The notes under the pieces were generated by a model. The model saw only the letters and a list, made by a program, of their open reading frames with translations, was not told where the DNA came from and did not search any database. A stretch of 12,241 nt of DNA from an uncultured Blautia sp. (GTDB lineage: Bacteria; Bacillota; Clostridia; Lachnospirales; Lachnospiraceae), in the NCBI GenBank assembly GCA_934373235.1, contig CAKROW010000071.1, forward strand, positions 1 through 12,241, in the 5' to 3' direction. Position 1 is the first letter of the stretch; every line of letters begins with the position of its first letter. Made by a program: the position numbers and the translations under genes. Below are positions 6,154-12,241 of the stretch, in pieces.

Positions 6154-6807
6154 TTATTCACCAAATACTGCCTTGTAGTCAGCCTGGAATTTGGCAATAC
6201 CTGCATCTGTCAGCGGATGGTGTGTCATCTGCTCAAGTACCTTAAACGGTACAGTAGCGATATCAGCACCTGCAAGTGCGCATGCTGTTACATGCATTGG
6301 ATGACGAACGCTTGCTGCGATGATCTCTGTCGGGATATCTGCAACTGCGAACATATCAGCGATCTGCTCGATCAGCTCAACGCCATCTGTGGAGATATCA
6401 TCCAGTCTCCCAAGGAACGGAGATACATATGTAGCACCTGCTCTTGCTGCAAGAAGTGCCTGGTTAGCTGAGAAGATCAGTGTAACATTTGTCTTGATTC
6501 CCTCAGAAGCAAGAACCTTAACTGCCTTAAGGCCTTCTGTTGTCATCGGGATCTTAACTACCATGTTCGGATGGATCGCTGCGATTTCACGTCCCTCACG
6601 GATCATTCCCTCAGCATCTGTTGTAGTAGCCTTAACCTCACCACTGATCGGTCCGTCAACGATTGTTGTGATCTCTTTGATAACTTCGTTGAAGTCTCTT
6701 CCCTCTTTTGCGATCAGGGACGGGTTGGTTGTAACACCACAGATGATTCCCATGTCATTAGCTTCTTTGATATCCTCTACTTTGGCTGTGTCAATAAAAA
6801 ATTTCAT
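6154..6807 (-). CDS. tal: Small transaldolase (FSA/TalC family)
   Basis: This class I aldolase forms a Schiff base and, in TalC-type enzymes, moves dihydroxyacetone units between sedoheptulose-7-phosphate/glyceraldehyde-3-phosphate and fructose-6-phosphate/erythrose-4-phosphate; close relatives are fructose-6-phosphate aldolases. The protein has 217 residues, the normal length for the short family. FFIDTAKVEDIKEA (3-16), GVTTNPSL (24-31), the lysine K85 within VVKIPMT (83-89), TLIFSANQALLAARAGATYV (109-128) and FLGRLDD (131-137) are all present. The frame is open further upstream, but ATG at 6807-6805 is preceded by AGGAGG at 8 nt and begins at the conserved MKFFIDTA, so I chose it. Sequence alone does not separate transaldolase from fructose-6-phosphate aldolase; the transketolase genes directly downstream favour transaldolase. 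Confidence 0.92.
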   Translation of the reverse strand: MKFFIDTAKVEDIKEANDMGIICGVTTNPSLIAKEGRDFNEVIKEITTIVDGPISGEVKATTTDAEGMIREGREIAAIHPNMVVKIPMTTEGLKAVKVLASEGIKTNVTLIFSANQALLAARAGATYVSPFLGRLDDISTDGVELIEQIADMFAVADIPTEIIAASVRHPMHVTACALAGADIATVPFKVLEQMTHHPLTDAGIAKFQADYKAVFGE

Positions 6808-6853
6808 TGTTCTTTCCTCCTGTTTACGTTCGTTCTGAATTCTTGATGACTTC

Positions 6854-6881
6854 ATTATAACAGACATGAAACAGGGGTCAA
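6854..6881 (-). promoter_or_regulatory. Sigma-A promoter of the tal-tkt operon
   Basis: On the minus strand TTGACC (6881-6876), a 16-nt spacer and a perfect TATAAT (6859-6854) precede the transaldolase start by about 46 nt. This is the best promoter match between the LacI-family gene and the operon. Confidence 0.75.
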
Positions 6882-6890
6882 GTGGTCTTT

Positions 6891-6921
6891 AAATTATTAA
6901 TAAATATTTCATTAATAATTT
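6891..6921. repeat. Perfect 11-bp inverted repeat just upstream of the tal-tkt promoter
   Basis: AAATTATTAAT (6891-6901) and ATTAATAATTT (6911-6921) are exact reverse complements separated by 9 nt. The repeat begins 10 nt upstream of the -35 box. The position suits a regulator-binding site or an AT-rich UP element. It lacks the central CpG of classical LacI/CcpA operators. Confidence 0.5.
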
Positions 6922-7082
6922 CTATTTTTATTAATTAAACCTGACATATTATTCACACATCCGGTACTTCTTTCTGGCAGACTGTATCTGCAACCCCTTT
7001 ATCACAGGCTGTTTTTGCAGATTTTCAGTATTGGTGTTTTTTCTTATTCTTTCCAAAAATATTATTAATAATTTTGACGCTG
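6922..7082. other. AT-rich intergenic stretch with two further dyads
   Basis: No gene is seen. ATCTGCAA (6986-6993) and TTGCAGAT (7015-7022) form an 8-bp inverted repeat 21 nt apart without a clear T-run. ATTATTAATAAT (7061-7072) is a perfect 12-bp palindrome sharing the ATTATTAATA core with the repeat next to the tal promoter. It lies 10 nt beyond the stop of the LacI-family gene. No strong terminator for that gene is visible. Confidence 0.4.
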
Positions 7083-8201
7083 TTATTTATTTTTCTGTTC
7101 CGGTGAACTGCTTCTGTCCACTTTTGCATACCCGGTTGTACGACGCACGATCAGCTTGGGCGTATACTCAATATTGTACAGGCTGGCAGGCTGGGCATCC
7201 AGGGAAAATTTGTCACTCATGTCAATCTTGCGGATGACAATATCACAGGCATCCCTGCCTTTAAGTGCAACAAAATGATCAATAGTCGTAAGGGAGATCC
7301 TTCTGATCCCGGAATAAAAAATATTGTCACAGCCAATGACAGACACATCTCTCGGAATGTGAAGCCTGGCCTCATGGAGAGCGTCAATAGCTCCAATCGC
7401 CATCATGTCATTCTGTCCTGCCACTGCCGTGAATTTCCTTCCTTCACGGAGAAGCTCCATTGTCAGTTCATACCCCATGGAATATTCCGAATCCATTCTG
7501 GGGATCTTCCTGTCTATGGATTCATCTGCCGCCTTGATGATCACATGGTCTTTTTTTCCCTCTTTCTCAAACTCCCTGACAAAACCGTCCACACGCTTGG
7601 ACCTCTGCCACTGGCGTCTGGTAAGAGGAGGTGTGATAAATGCCACATCCGTATGGCCAAGATCAAGAAGATGTCTTGCCATCAGCCGTCCCACTACGGT
7701 ATTGTCCTGGTTGATAGCATCCACTGTGGTAGTCTTTTCTTTGTTGCTGATGATCACCAGCGGGATTTCTCCTGCGATCTTTTCCACCTGTTTCTGAAAA
7801 TCAGGATGAGGATTACAGGTGTAGATGATTCCTCCCGGACACAGTGTCTGCATCATCTTAAGGTATTTTTCCTCAAGTCCTGCATCTCTCTGGGTATTGC
7901 AGATGAATACGCCATAGCCCTGTTCATTGGCCACAGATTCAATCCCCTGCAAAAGCAGTACATAATAGGGACTGGTAAGTGTGGGACAGAAAACCACGAT
8001 CAGTTTCTCCCTTCTGCTTCCCTTATGCTTTCTTCTGCCCGGAAGCTCATAACCAAGCTCCCTTGCAGCCTGCTCTACCCGTTCCACTGTCTCCCTGGAA
8101 AAAGAAACGTTGTACTTCCTGTTAAGGACCATGGAAACCGTTGCCTGGGAAACTCCGGCCTTCTCTGCCACATCTGAGGAAGTGGGTCTTTTTTTCGTCA
8201 A
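7083..8201 (-). CDS. LacI-family transcriptional regulator
   Basis: This is a predicted cytoplasmic, sugar- or metabolite-responsive DNA-binding protein of about 372 residues. The N-terminal HTH (SSDVAEKAGVSQATVSMVLN, residues 8-27) and the following helix up to ARELGYEL are typical. From about residue 66 a periplasmic-binding-protein-like effector domain follows (LIVVFCPTLTSPYYVLLLQGIE; VAGQNDMMAIGA; DVSVIGCDN). The hinge between them reads PGRRKHKGSRRE, very basic and without the usual leucine-containing hinge helix. Start choice: a GTG at 8210 is directly abutted by the AAGGAGG sequence, whereas TTG at 8201-8199 lies 8 nt after AGGAGG, so TTG is preferred. The ribosome binding site begins at the recR stop, so it is probably co-transcribed with recR. 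The pentose-phosphate operon next downstream is a candidate target; the effector is unknown. Confidence 0.9.
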   Translation of the reverse strand: MTKKRPTSSDVAEKAGVSQATVSMVLNRKYNVSFSRETVERVEQAARELGYELPGRRKHKGSRREKLIVVFCPTLTSPYYVLLLQGIESVANEQGYGVFICNTQRDAGLEEKYLKMMQTLCPGGIIYTCNPHPDFQKQVEKIAGEIPLVIISNKEKTTTVDAINQDNTVVGRLMARHLLDLGHTDVAFITPPLTRRQWQRSKRVDGFVREFEKEGKKDHVIIKAADESIDRKIPRMDSEYSMGYELTMELLREGRKFTAVAGQNDMMAIGAIDALHEARLHIPRDVSVIGCDNIFYSGIRRISLTTIDHFVALKGRDACDIVIRKIDMSDKFSLDAQPASLYNIEYTPKLIVRRTTGYAKVDRSSSPEQKNK

Positions 8202-8216
8202 CGGCTCCACCTCCTT

Positions 8217-8813
8217 TCAGAGCTCAACACGGCCCTCAAGAGCACGCAGCAATGTCACTTCATCAATATATTCAAGGTCACCGCCCACCGGTACTCCGCT
8301 GGCGATACGGCTCACCCTGATCCCTGTAGGCTTGATCAGCTTGCTGATATACATGGCTGTAGTCTCGCCTTCCAGACTTGAATTGGTGGCTACGATCACT
8401 TCCTGTACATCTCCCTGAAGCCGCTGCATAAGTTCTTTAAGCTTTATGTCATCCGGCCCGATCCCCAGCATAGGGGATATCGCACCGTGAAGGACATGAT
8501 ATACACCGTCAAACTTGCCTGTTTTTTCGTAGGCTGCCAGATCCCTTGTGTTCTCCACCACCATGATGGTACTGTGATCACGTTTGGGATTGGCGCAGAT
8601 CGGACAAAGCTCTCTGTCTGTAAGGGTATAGCAGCACTTGCAGTACCGGACATTTTCCCTTGCGCCGGTAATGGAGGAAGTAAGCTGTTCGACCTGGTCC
8701 TTCGGCATATTCATGATATGAAAGGCAAGACGCTGGGCTGATTTTGCCCCGATTCCCGGCAGATGGGAAAGCTGTTCGATCAGTTTGTTGATATGTGTGC
8801 TATAGTATTCCAT
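8217..8813 (-). CDS. recR: Recombination mediator RecR
   Basis: RecR works with RecF and RecO to load RecA at single-stranded gaps. The 198-residue length is standard. A helix-hairpin-helix (LPGIGAKSAQRLAFHI, 18-33) is followed by a C4 zinc finger with cysteines at 58, 61, 70 and 73. A Toprim domain begins at TIMVVENTRDLAAYE (82-96) and includes ATNSSLEGETTAMY (142-155), where relatives commonly read ATNP-x-x-EGE. The family ending LLRALEGRVEL is present. The start ATG overlaps the ybaB stop by one base (TGATG), a coupling arrangement, with GGAGG in the ybaB coding end. This gene order (dnaX-ybaB-recR) is conserved across many bacteria. Confidence 0.97.
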   Translation of the reverse strand: MEYYSTHINKLIEQLSHLPGIGAKSAQRLAFHIMNMPKDQVEQLTSSITGARENVRYCKCCYTLTDRELCPICANPKRDHSTIMVVENTRDLAAYEKTGKFDGVYHVLHGAISPMLGIGPDDIKLKELMQRLQGDVQEVIVATNSSLEGETTAMYISKLIKPTGIRVSRIASGVPVGGDLEYIDEVTLLRALEGRVEL

Positions 8814-9169
8814 CAGAATGGAAGGCCTCCTCCAAGGCCGCCAAGACCGCCTGTAAGTTTGGACATTACTGCTGCTGACTCTGTCTCCACCTTGCGAAGA
8901 GCCTCATTTGTAGCGGCCGCGATCATATCCTCAAGCATCTCGATATCATCCGGATCTACTGCTTCCTCCGCAAGCTTCACTTTTGTCACTTCACGTTTGC
9001 CGGAGATAGTAACCTCTACAGCTCCGCCACCTGCTGTTGCTGTAAATTCTTTCTCCTCCAGGGCCTTCTGGTTCTCCTCCATCTGGCGCTGCATTTTCTG
9101 CGCCTGTTTCATAAGATTATTCATGTTACCCGGCATACCCATTCCCGGGAATCCACCTCTTTTTGCCAT
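8813..9169 (-). CDS. ybaB: YbaB/EbfC family nucleoid-associated protein
   Basis: This is a 118-residue DNA-binding protein of the YbaB/EbfC family, small dimeric nucleoid-associated proteins found between dnaX and recR. It opens with a Gly/Met-rich segment (GGFPGMGMPGNMNNLMKQAQ). A charged helix rich in K, Q and E follows (residues about 18-42), then the conserved core TATAGGGAVEVTISGKREV (44-62) and DIEMLEDMIAAATNEAL (75-91). The protein ends in a glycine-rich tail. AGGAGG lies 8 nt before the ATG. It follows dnaX by 23 nt and overlaps recR by one base. Confidence 0.96.
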   Translation of the reverse strand: MAKRGGFPGMGMPGNMNNLMKQAQKMQRQMEENQKALEEKEFTATAGGGAVEVTISGKREVTKVKLAEEAVDPDDIEMLEDMIAAATNEALRKVETESAAVMSKLTGGLGGLGGGLPF

Positions 9170-9192
9170 AATATGTTCCTCCTGATAAAAAA

Positions 9193-10791
9193 CTATTCTT
9201 CTTCAACAACAATATCCATATGGATATTCTGGCGGATCGCTTCATCCACCGTAATCTGTGAAAGGTTTGTATGCTGGTGCTGATCTGCAACGATCATACG
9301 CACCTCCACACTTTTGCCCGTCTGGGCTATGATAATATCCTGAAGCTCCTTCTGTGCTTCCGGGTTATCCACGTAATTCTGTCCCAGGAAATCCTGAAAC
9401 TCCACATAAAGTACAGGTTCTCCTGTCTCTCCGTTATATTTGGGCACAGCTCTCTGAAGTGTCTGTTTAAAAACACCGCTTGTCTGGCCCACAATGGTAC
9501 GCCAGCCTGCAACTACCTTCTGAAGATCCCCGGGTGCCGCTTTGGCCGGAGCCTGCTGCACGGGAACTCCCGGCCCTGCCATTCCGGCTTCTCTCACAGA
9601 CTTATCTCCCTCACGGACAATAACCTGCTGCACAGGACGTTCCTCTATTTTCTGCTCCAGGATACGTATCCTGTCAAGAACAGAGTCCAGATTCACTTCC
9701 ATAGCCGGCCTGCACAGCTTGATAAGGGCGATCTCCACAAGCACACGCTTCTGGGTTGCATATCTCAGTTGATTGGACAGATCTGAAAAGATCCTGATAT
9801 AGCGCATCAGGGTATCCACATCTGTCATCTCGCTTTCCTCTCTGAGAAGCTTAAGATTCTCTGAAGATACATCAATGGCTTCCTCCGGATTCTCTGAGGT
9901 TTTTACAAGGAGAAGATTTCGCATATACCATGTAAAATCTCCCACAAACTGGCCTAACTCCCTGCCTCCGGTGATCAGCTCCTCCAGCACATGGATGGAA
10001 CCTGTCACATCTCCGGAAAGCACTTTTCTCAGAAGCTTGCTGAACACTTCTGTATCAACAGCTCCCAGAACTTCAAGGACCCTGTCATAGGTAAGTACCT
10101 GCCCCAGGTAAAAAGAAATACACTGATCCAGAAGGCTTAATGCATCTCGCATGGATCCGTCACCTTTTTTTGCCACATAACGCACTGCCTTCTCCTCGGC
10201 CTCCACCCCCTCTGCCTTAAGAAGTTCTGAAAGCCTGGCAGCTATGGTGTCAATGGAGATCCTGTGAAAATCATATCGCTGACACCTGGACAGGATAGTG
10301 ATCGGAATCTTGTGTGCCTCTGTTGTGGCAAGTATGAAGATCACGTAGGACGGCGGTTCTTCCAGAGTTTTCAGAAGGGCATTGAACGCTCCCGTGGAAA
10401 GCATATGCACCTCATCAATAATATAAACCTTGTATTTACCCTCTGTGGGACGGTATGCCACCTCCTCCCGGATCTCACGGATGTTATCCACGCCGTTGTT
10501 GGATGCGGCATCGATCTCAATAACATTCATGGCTGTTCCGGCCTGGATGGCCTTACACATGGCACACTGATTACATGGGCTTCCGTTGACAGGATGCTCA
10601 CAGTTCACTGCCTTGGCAAGGATCTTCGCCACAGTTGTCTTACCGGTACCTCTCGTTCCGCAGAACAGGTACGCATGGCCGATACGGTTGGCGTTGATCT
10701 GGTTGGTCAGTGTGGTAACAATATGATCCTGTCCTTTCACATCGTCGAAATTATCCGGACGAAATTTACGGTACAGAGCAGTATAGCTCAT
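9193..10791 (-). CDS. dnaX: DNA polymerase III subunit gamma/tau
   Basis: This is the clamp-loader ATPase that loads the beta sliding clamp and organises the replisome. In 532 residues, SYTALYRKFRPDNFDDVKGQ is the family N-terminus, GTRGTGKTT (45-53) is Walker A, and the zinc module has cysteines at 64, 73, 76 and 79. IIDEVHM (124-130) is Walker B, ATTE (155-158) is sensor 1 and SRC (168-170) carries the arginine finger. GDGSMRDALSLLDQ (210-223) is the lid domain. From about residue 360 the sequence becomes a tau-type C-terminal part with a Pro/Ala linker (about 400-425). GAGGTG precedes the ATG closely. A run of seven A occurs at codons 207-209. The gene heads the dnaX-ybaB-recR-regulator run and lies 65 nt downstream of pfkA, with a GC-rich hairpin between them. 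Confidence 0.97.
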   Translation of the reverse strand: MSYTALYRKFRPDNFDDVKGQDHIVTTLTNQINANRIGHAYLFCGTRGTGKTTVAKILAKAVNCEHPVNGSPCNQCAMCKAIQAGTAMNVIEIDAASNNGVDNIREIREEVAYRPTEGKYKVYIIDEVHMLSTGAFNALLKTLEEPPSYVIFILATTEAHKIPITILSRCQRYDFHRISIDTIAARLSELLKAEGVEAEEKAVRYVAKKGDGSMRDALSLLDQCISFYLGQVLTYDRVLEVLGAVDTEVFSKLLRKVLSGDVTGSIHVLEELITGGRELGQFVGDFTWYMRNLLLVKTSENPEEAIDVSSENLKLLREESEMTDVDTLMRYIRIFSDLSNQLRYATQKRVLVEIALIKLCRPAMEVNLDSVLDRIRILEQKIEERPVQQVIVREGDKSVREAGMAGPGVPVQQAPAKAAPGDLQKVVAGWRTIVGQTSGVFKQTLQRAVPKYNGETGEPVLYVEFQDFLGQNYVDNPEAQKELQDIIIAQTGKSVEVRMIVADQHQHTNLSQITVDEAIRQNIHMDIVVEEE

Positions 10792-10817
10792 AAAACACCT
10801 CTTCCTATCGCCACAGT

Positions 10818-10841
10818 CGCCGCGGAAATTTTCCCGCGGCG
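10818..10841. repeat. GC-rich hairpin between pfkA and dnaX
   Basis: CGCCGCGG (10818-10825) and CCGCGGCG (10834-10841) pair perfectly around an 8-nt loop. On the minus strand no T-run follows, so it is not a standard terminator. It could slow read-through, stabilise the upstream pfkA message or mark an RNA processing site. Confidence 0.55.
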
Positions 10842-10856
10842 GCCTGATTCAGTATT

Positions 10857-11939
10857 TTAATCGCCAAAGCTGATTCCGATCTGTTTGGCTGCTTTTACAA
10901 GCTGATCCTTCGGCGATACCATCTTCAGCTTGCCTGCACATTCTTCAAGGGGAACTCTCTTGATCTTGCCGTTTACGACACCGATCATAATGCCATATTC
11001 ACCATCCATGATAGCCTGCGCCGCTCCTGCTCCGATCCTTGTGGAAAGAACGCGGTCATATGCACACGGCTCTCCGCCTCGCTGCATATGTCCCGGAACT
11101 GTGATACGCACCTCGTTTCCGTTCACCTGCTGGATCTGATCTGCAATCTCGTAAGAAACGGACGGATACTTCTTGGATCTCTCTGCAAGCTTCTCCTTGT
11201 ATTTTTTCTTGGGAAGCTCTGCATCTTCTTTGGAAATGGCTCCTTCCGCAACAGCAAGAATGGTAAAACGCTTGCCTGCCTTGCTTCGTTTATTGATGGC
11301 TTCCACTACCTTGCTGATATCATAGGGGATCTCCGGGATCAGGATGATATCTGCACCGCCTGCAACACCTGCGTTAAGTGTAAGGCTTCCTACCTTGTGG
11401 CCCATGACCTCCACGATAAACACACGTCCATGGGATGCCGCTGTGGTATGGATGCAGTCAATGGCATTGGTTGCGATCTCCAGAGCACTCTGGAAGCCAA
11501 AGGTCATATCTGTTCCCCAGATATCATTGTCAATGGTCTTGGGAAGGTGAATGATATTCAGCCCCTCTTCCCGGAGGAGATTGGCTGTTTTCTGGGTTCC
11601 GTTTCCACCCAGGATCACAAGACAGTCAAGGCACAGCTTGTAGTAAGTCTGCTTCATGGCTTCAACCTTATCAAGGCCCTTCTCATCCGGCACTCTCATA
11701 AGTTTGAACGGCTGTCTGGATGTTCCCAGGATCGTACCGCCCTGTGTGAGGATCCCGGAAAAATCCTTGGATGTGAGCATACGGTATTTTCCATAGATCA
11801 GTCCCTTGTATCCATCATCAAAACCATATACCTCAAGGTCTTCAACGCTGTTGCTCAGGCCCTTTACCACACCTCTCATTGTTGCGTTCAGTGCCTGACA
11901 GTCGCCACCGCTGGTCAGCAGTCCGATTCTTTTAATCAT
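10857..11939 (-). CDS. pfkA: 6-phosphofructokinase (PfkA family)
   Basis: It phosphorylates fructose-6-phosphate to fructose-1,6-bisphosphate in glycolysis. The 360-residue protein has IGLLTSGGDCQALNATMRG (5-23), the TQGGTILGTSR loop (65-75), GGNGT (111-115), PKTIDNDIWGTDMTFGF (133-149) with the catalytic aspartate D137, EVMGHKVGSLTL (177-188) and PGHMQRGGEP (282-291). Two positions differ from E. coli PfkA: the D of GGDG is Asn (N113), and G of PGTIDND is Lys (K134). Lys here is typical of pyrophosphate-dependent and mixed-group enzymes, while the glycine after N113 is the ATP-type residue. The phosphate donor is therefore not settled. The frame extends upstream, but ATG at 11939-11937 has GGAGG 5 nt before it and starts at the conserved MIKRIGLLTSGGD, so I chose it. 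Confidence 0.93.
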   Translation of the reverse strand: MIKRIGLLTSGGDCQALNATMRGVVKGLSNSVEDLEVYGFDDGYKGLIYGKYRMLTSKDFSGILTQGGTILGTSRQPFKLMRVPDEKGLDKVEAMKQTYYKLCLDCLVILGGNGTQKTANLLREEGLNIIHLPKTIDNDIWGTDMTFGFQSALEIATNAIDCIHTTAASHGRVFIVEVMGHKVGSLTLNAGVAGGADIILIPEIPYDISKVVEAINKRSKAGKRFTILAVAEGAISKEDAELPKKKYKEKLAERSKKYPSVSYEIADQIQQVNGNEVRITVPGHMQRGGEPCAYDRVLSTRIGAGAAQAIMDGEYGIMIGVVNGKIKRVPLEECAGKLKMVSPKDQLVKAAKQIGISFGD

Positions 11940-12046
11940 AGCGTCCTCCATTCTGCGCTCTTTTATGTGCACAATTTATTTCTCTTTTCAGAGTGTATTA
12001 CATTACTGGATATCAGAGTCAAAAATATTTTGCCCCTAATGTTATT

Positions 12047-12075
12047 ATTATAATGCATTTTTTCTTTTCAGACAA
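12047..12075 (-). promoter_or_regulatory. Sigma-A promoter for pfkA
   Basis: On the minus strand TTGTCT (12075-12070), 17 nt and a perfect TATAAT (12052-12047) give a leader of about 100 nt before pfkA. A second weaker candidate, TTGACT (12022-12017) with TAATAC 16 nt further on, lies closer to the gene. Confidence 0.6.
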
Positions 12076-12141
12076 TAGATAAAAATGATACGTACCTGCA
12101 AAAGGCTTTCCATGTCCAGGGTTCTTTTTTTCGTGGATATA

Positions 12142-12170
12142 TTGACAAGCCGGGGAAAATACTCTATAAT
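12142..12170 (+). promoter_or_regulatory. Perfect consensus sigma-A promoter for the SRP RNA
   Basis: TTGACA (12142-12147), exactly 17 nt, then TATAAT (12165-12170) match the housekeeping consensus at all 12 positions. The expected start is about 12177, right at the beginning of the SRP RNA homology. A promoter this strong fits an abundant stable RNA. Confidence 0.92.
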
Positions 12171-12176
12171 TAAATT

Positions 12177-12241
12177 CCGCGCAGCCGGGGAGATAGCGGT
12201 GCCCTGTACCTGCAATCCGCTACAGCAGGGGTGATGCCAAT
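12177..12241 (+). ncRNA. ffs: Signal recognition particle RNA (large type), 5' part, cut by window end
   Basis: The sequence GGGGAGATAGCGGTGCCCTG, followed by TACCTGCAATCCGCTACAGC and AGGGG, is the 5' Alu-domain signature of Gram-positive scRNA/SRP RNA. The part resembling GGTGCCCTGTACC and the part CAATCCGCT-AGCAGGG are nearly identical to the Bacillus RNA as I remember it. E. coli-type 4.5S RNA lacks this domain, so this is the large form. The RNA scaffolds Ffh for co-translational membrane targeting. Only about 65 nt are in the window; the Ffh-binding helix is beyond the end. The 5' end is inferred from the promoter. Confidence 0.88.

Noticed and set aside
6808..6867. Upstream extension of the transaldolase frame to an earlier ATG
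   Set aside because: The AGGAGG site and the family's conserved N-terminus MKFFIDTA both place the start at 6807; the extension covers the untranslated leader.
6986..7022. 8-bp inverted repeat considered as the terminator of the LacI-type gene
   Set aside because: The arms are 21 nt apart and no proper T-run follows on the minus strand.
7275..8177. Plus-strand open frame (300 codons) opposite the LacI-type regulator
   Set aside because: The conserved HTH and effector-domain motifs are on the minus strand; the plus frame shows only a His/Cys/Ser-rich composition typical of shadows.
11940..11972. Upstream extension of pfkA to an earlier ATG
   Set aside because: The GGAGG site and the conserved beginning MIKRIGLLTSGGD fix the start at 11939.
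11088..12053. Plus-strand open frame (321 codons) opposite pfkA
   Set aside because: All phosphofructokinase motifs read on the minus strand, and this frame has no start signal or domain.

Overview
The window looks like a chromosome segment from a spore-forming, low-to-moderate-GC Clostridia species, most likely Lachnospiraceae. The supporting observations are a dnaX-ybaB-recR operon next to an SRP RNA with an Alu-type 5' domain, a split (two-gene) transketolase, a small FSA/TalC-type transaldolase, a YyaC-type sporulation protein and strong AGGAGG-type ribosome binding sites. The species assignment is inference from gene content, not from a search.

Region 1 (1-2100) is visibly more AT-rich than the rest and is a graveyard of mobile and accessory DNA. 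Two small XRE-type regulators (168-419 and 1456-1782, plus strand) are intact ORFs. Between and after them lie three fragments: a frameshifted gene for a cysteine-rich KTR protein (654-838, minus), the frameshifted C-terminal end of a membrane-anchored surface protein with a proline-rich tail (940-1391, minus), and the C-terminal piece of an IS91-type transposase (1791-1958, plus). A perfect 11-bp terminator hairpin (2043-2078) closes the region.

Region 2 (2125-4366) holds two divergent genes. On the minus strand is a 481-residue membrane protein whose N-terminal half resembles a JAB1/MPN domain without its metal ligands and which ends in a LysM domain. On the plus strand is a yyaC-like sporulation gene, preceded by a close match to a forespore sigma-F promoter. 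The yyaC 3' end overlaps the convergent transketolase gene, and its last codons are written in the DNA of that operon's terminator.

Region 3 (4269-6881, minus) is a non-oxidative pentose-phosphate operon: promoter, small transaldolase, transketolase N-terminal subunit, transketolase C-terminal subunit, terminator. AT-rich inverted repeats lie just upstream of its promoter.

Region 4 (7083-11939, minus) is 6-phosphofructokinase, dnaX, ybaB, recR and a LacI-family regulator. Junctions are tight: a 1-nt overlap between ybaB and recR, and 15 nt between recR and the regulator, whose likely start is TTG. The regulator lies immediately upstream of the pentose-phosphate operon and may control it, which is inference.

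Region 5 (12047-12241) is a divergent promoter region. One sigma-A type promoter reads left towards pfkA. Another, a perfect consensus TTGACA-N17-TATAAT, reads right into an SRP RNA gene cut off by the window end. I see no CRISPR array, no complete mobile element and no defence system. The most unusual items are the MPN-like/LysM protein, the terminator that overprints the yyaC tail, and the phosphofructokinase active-site substitutions.
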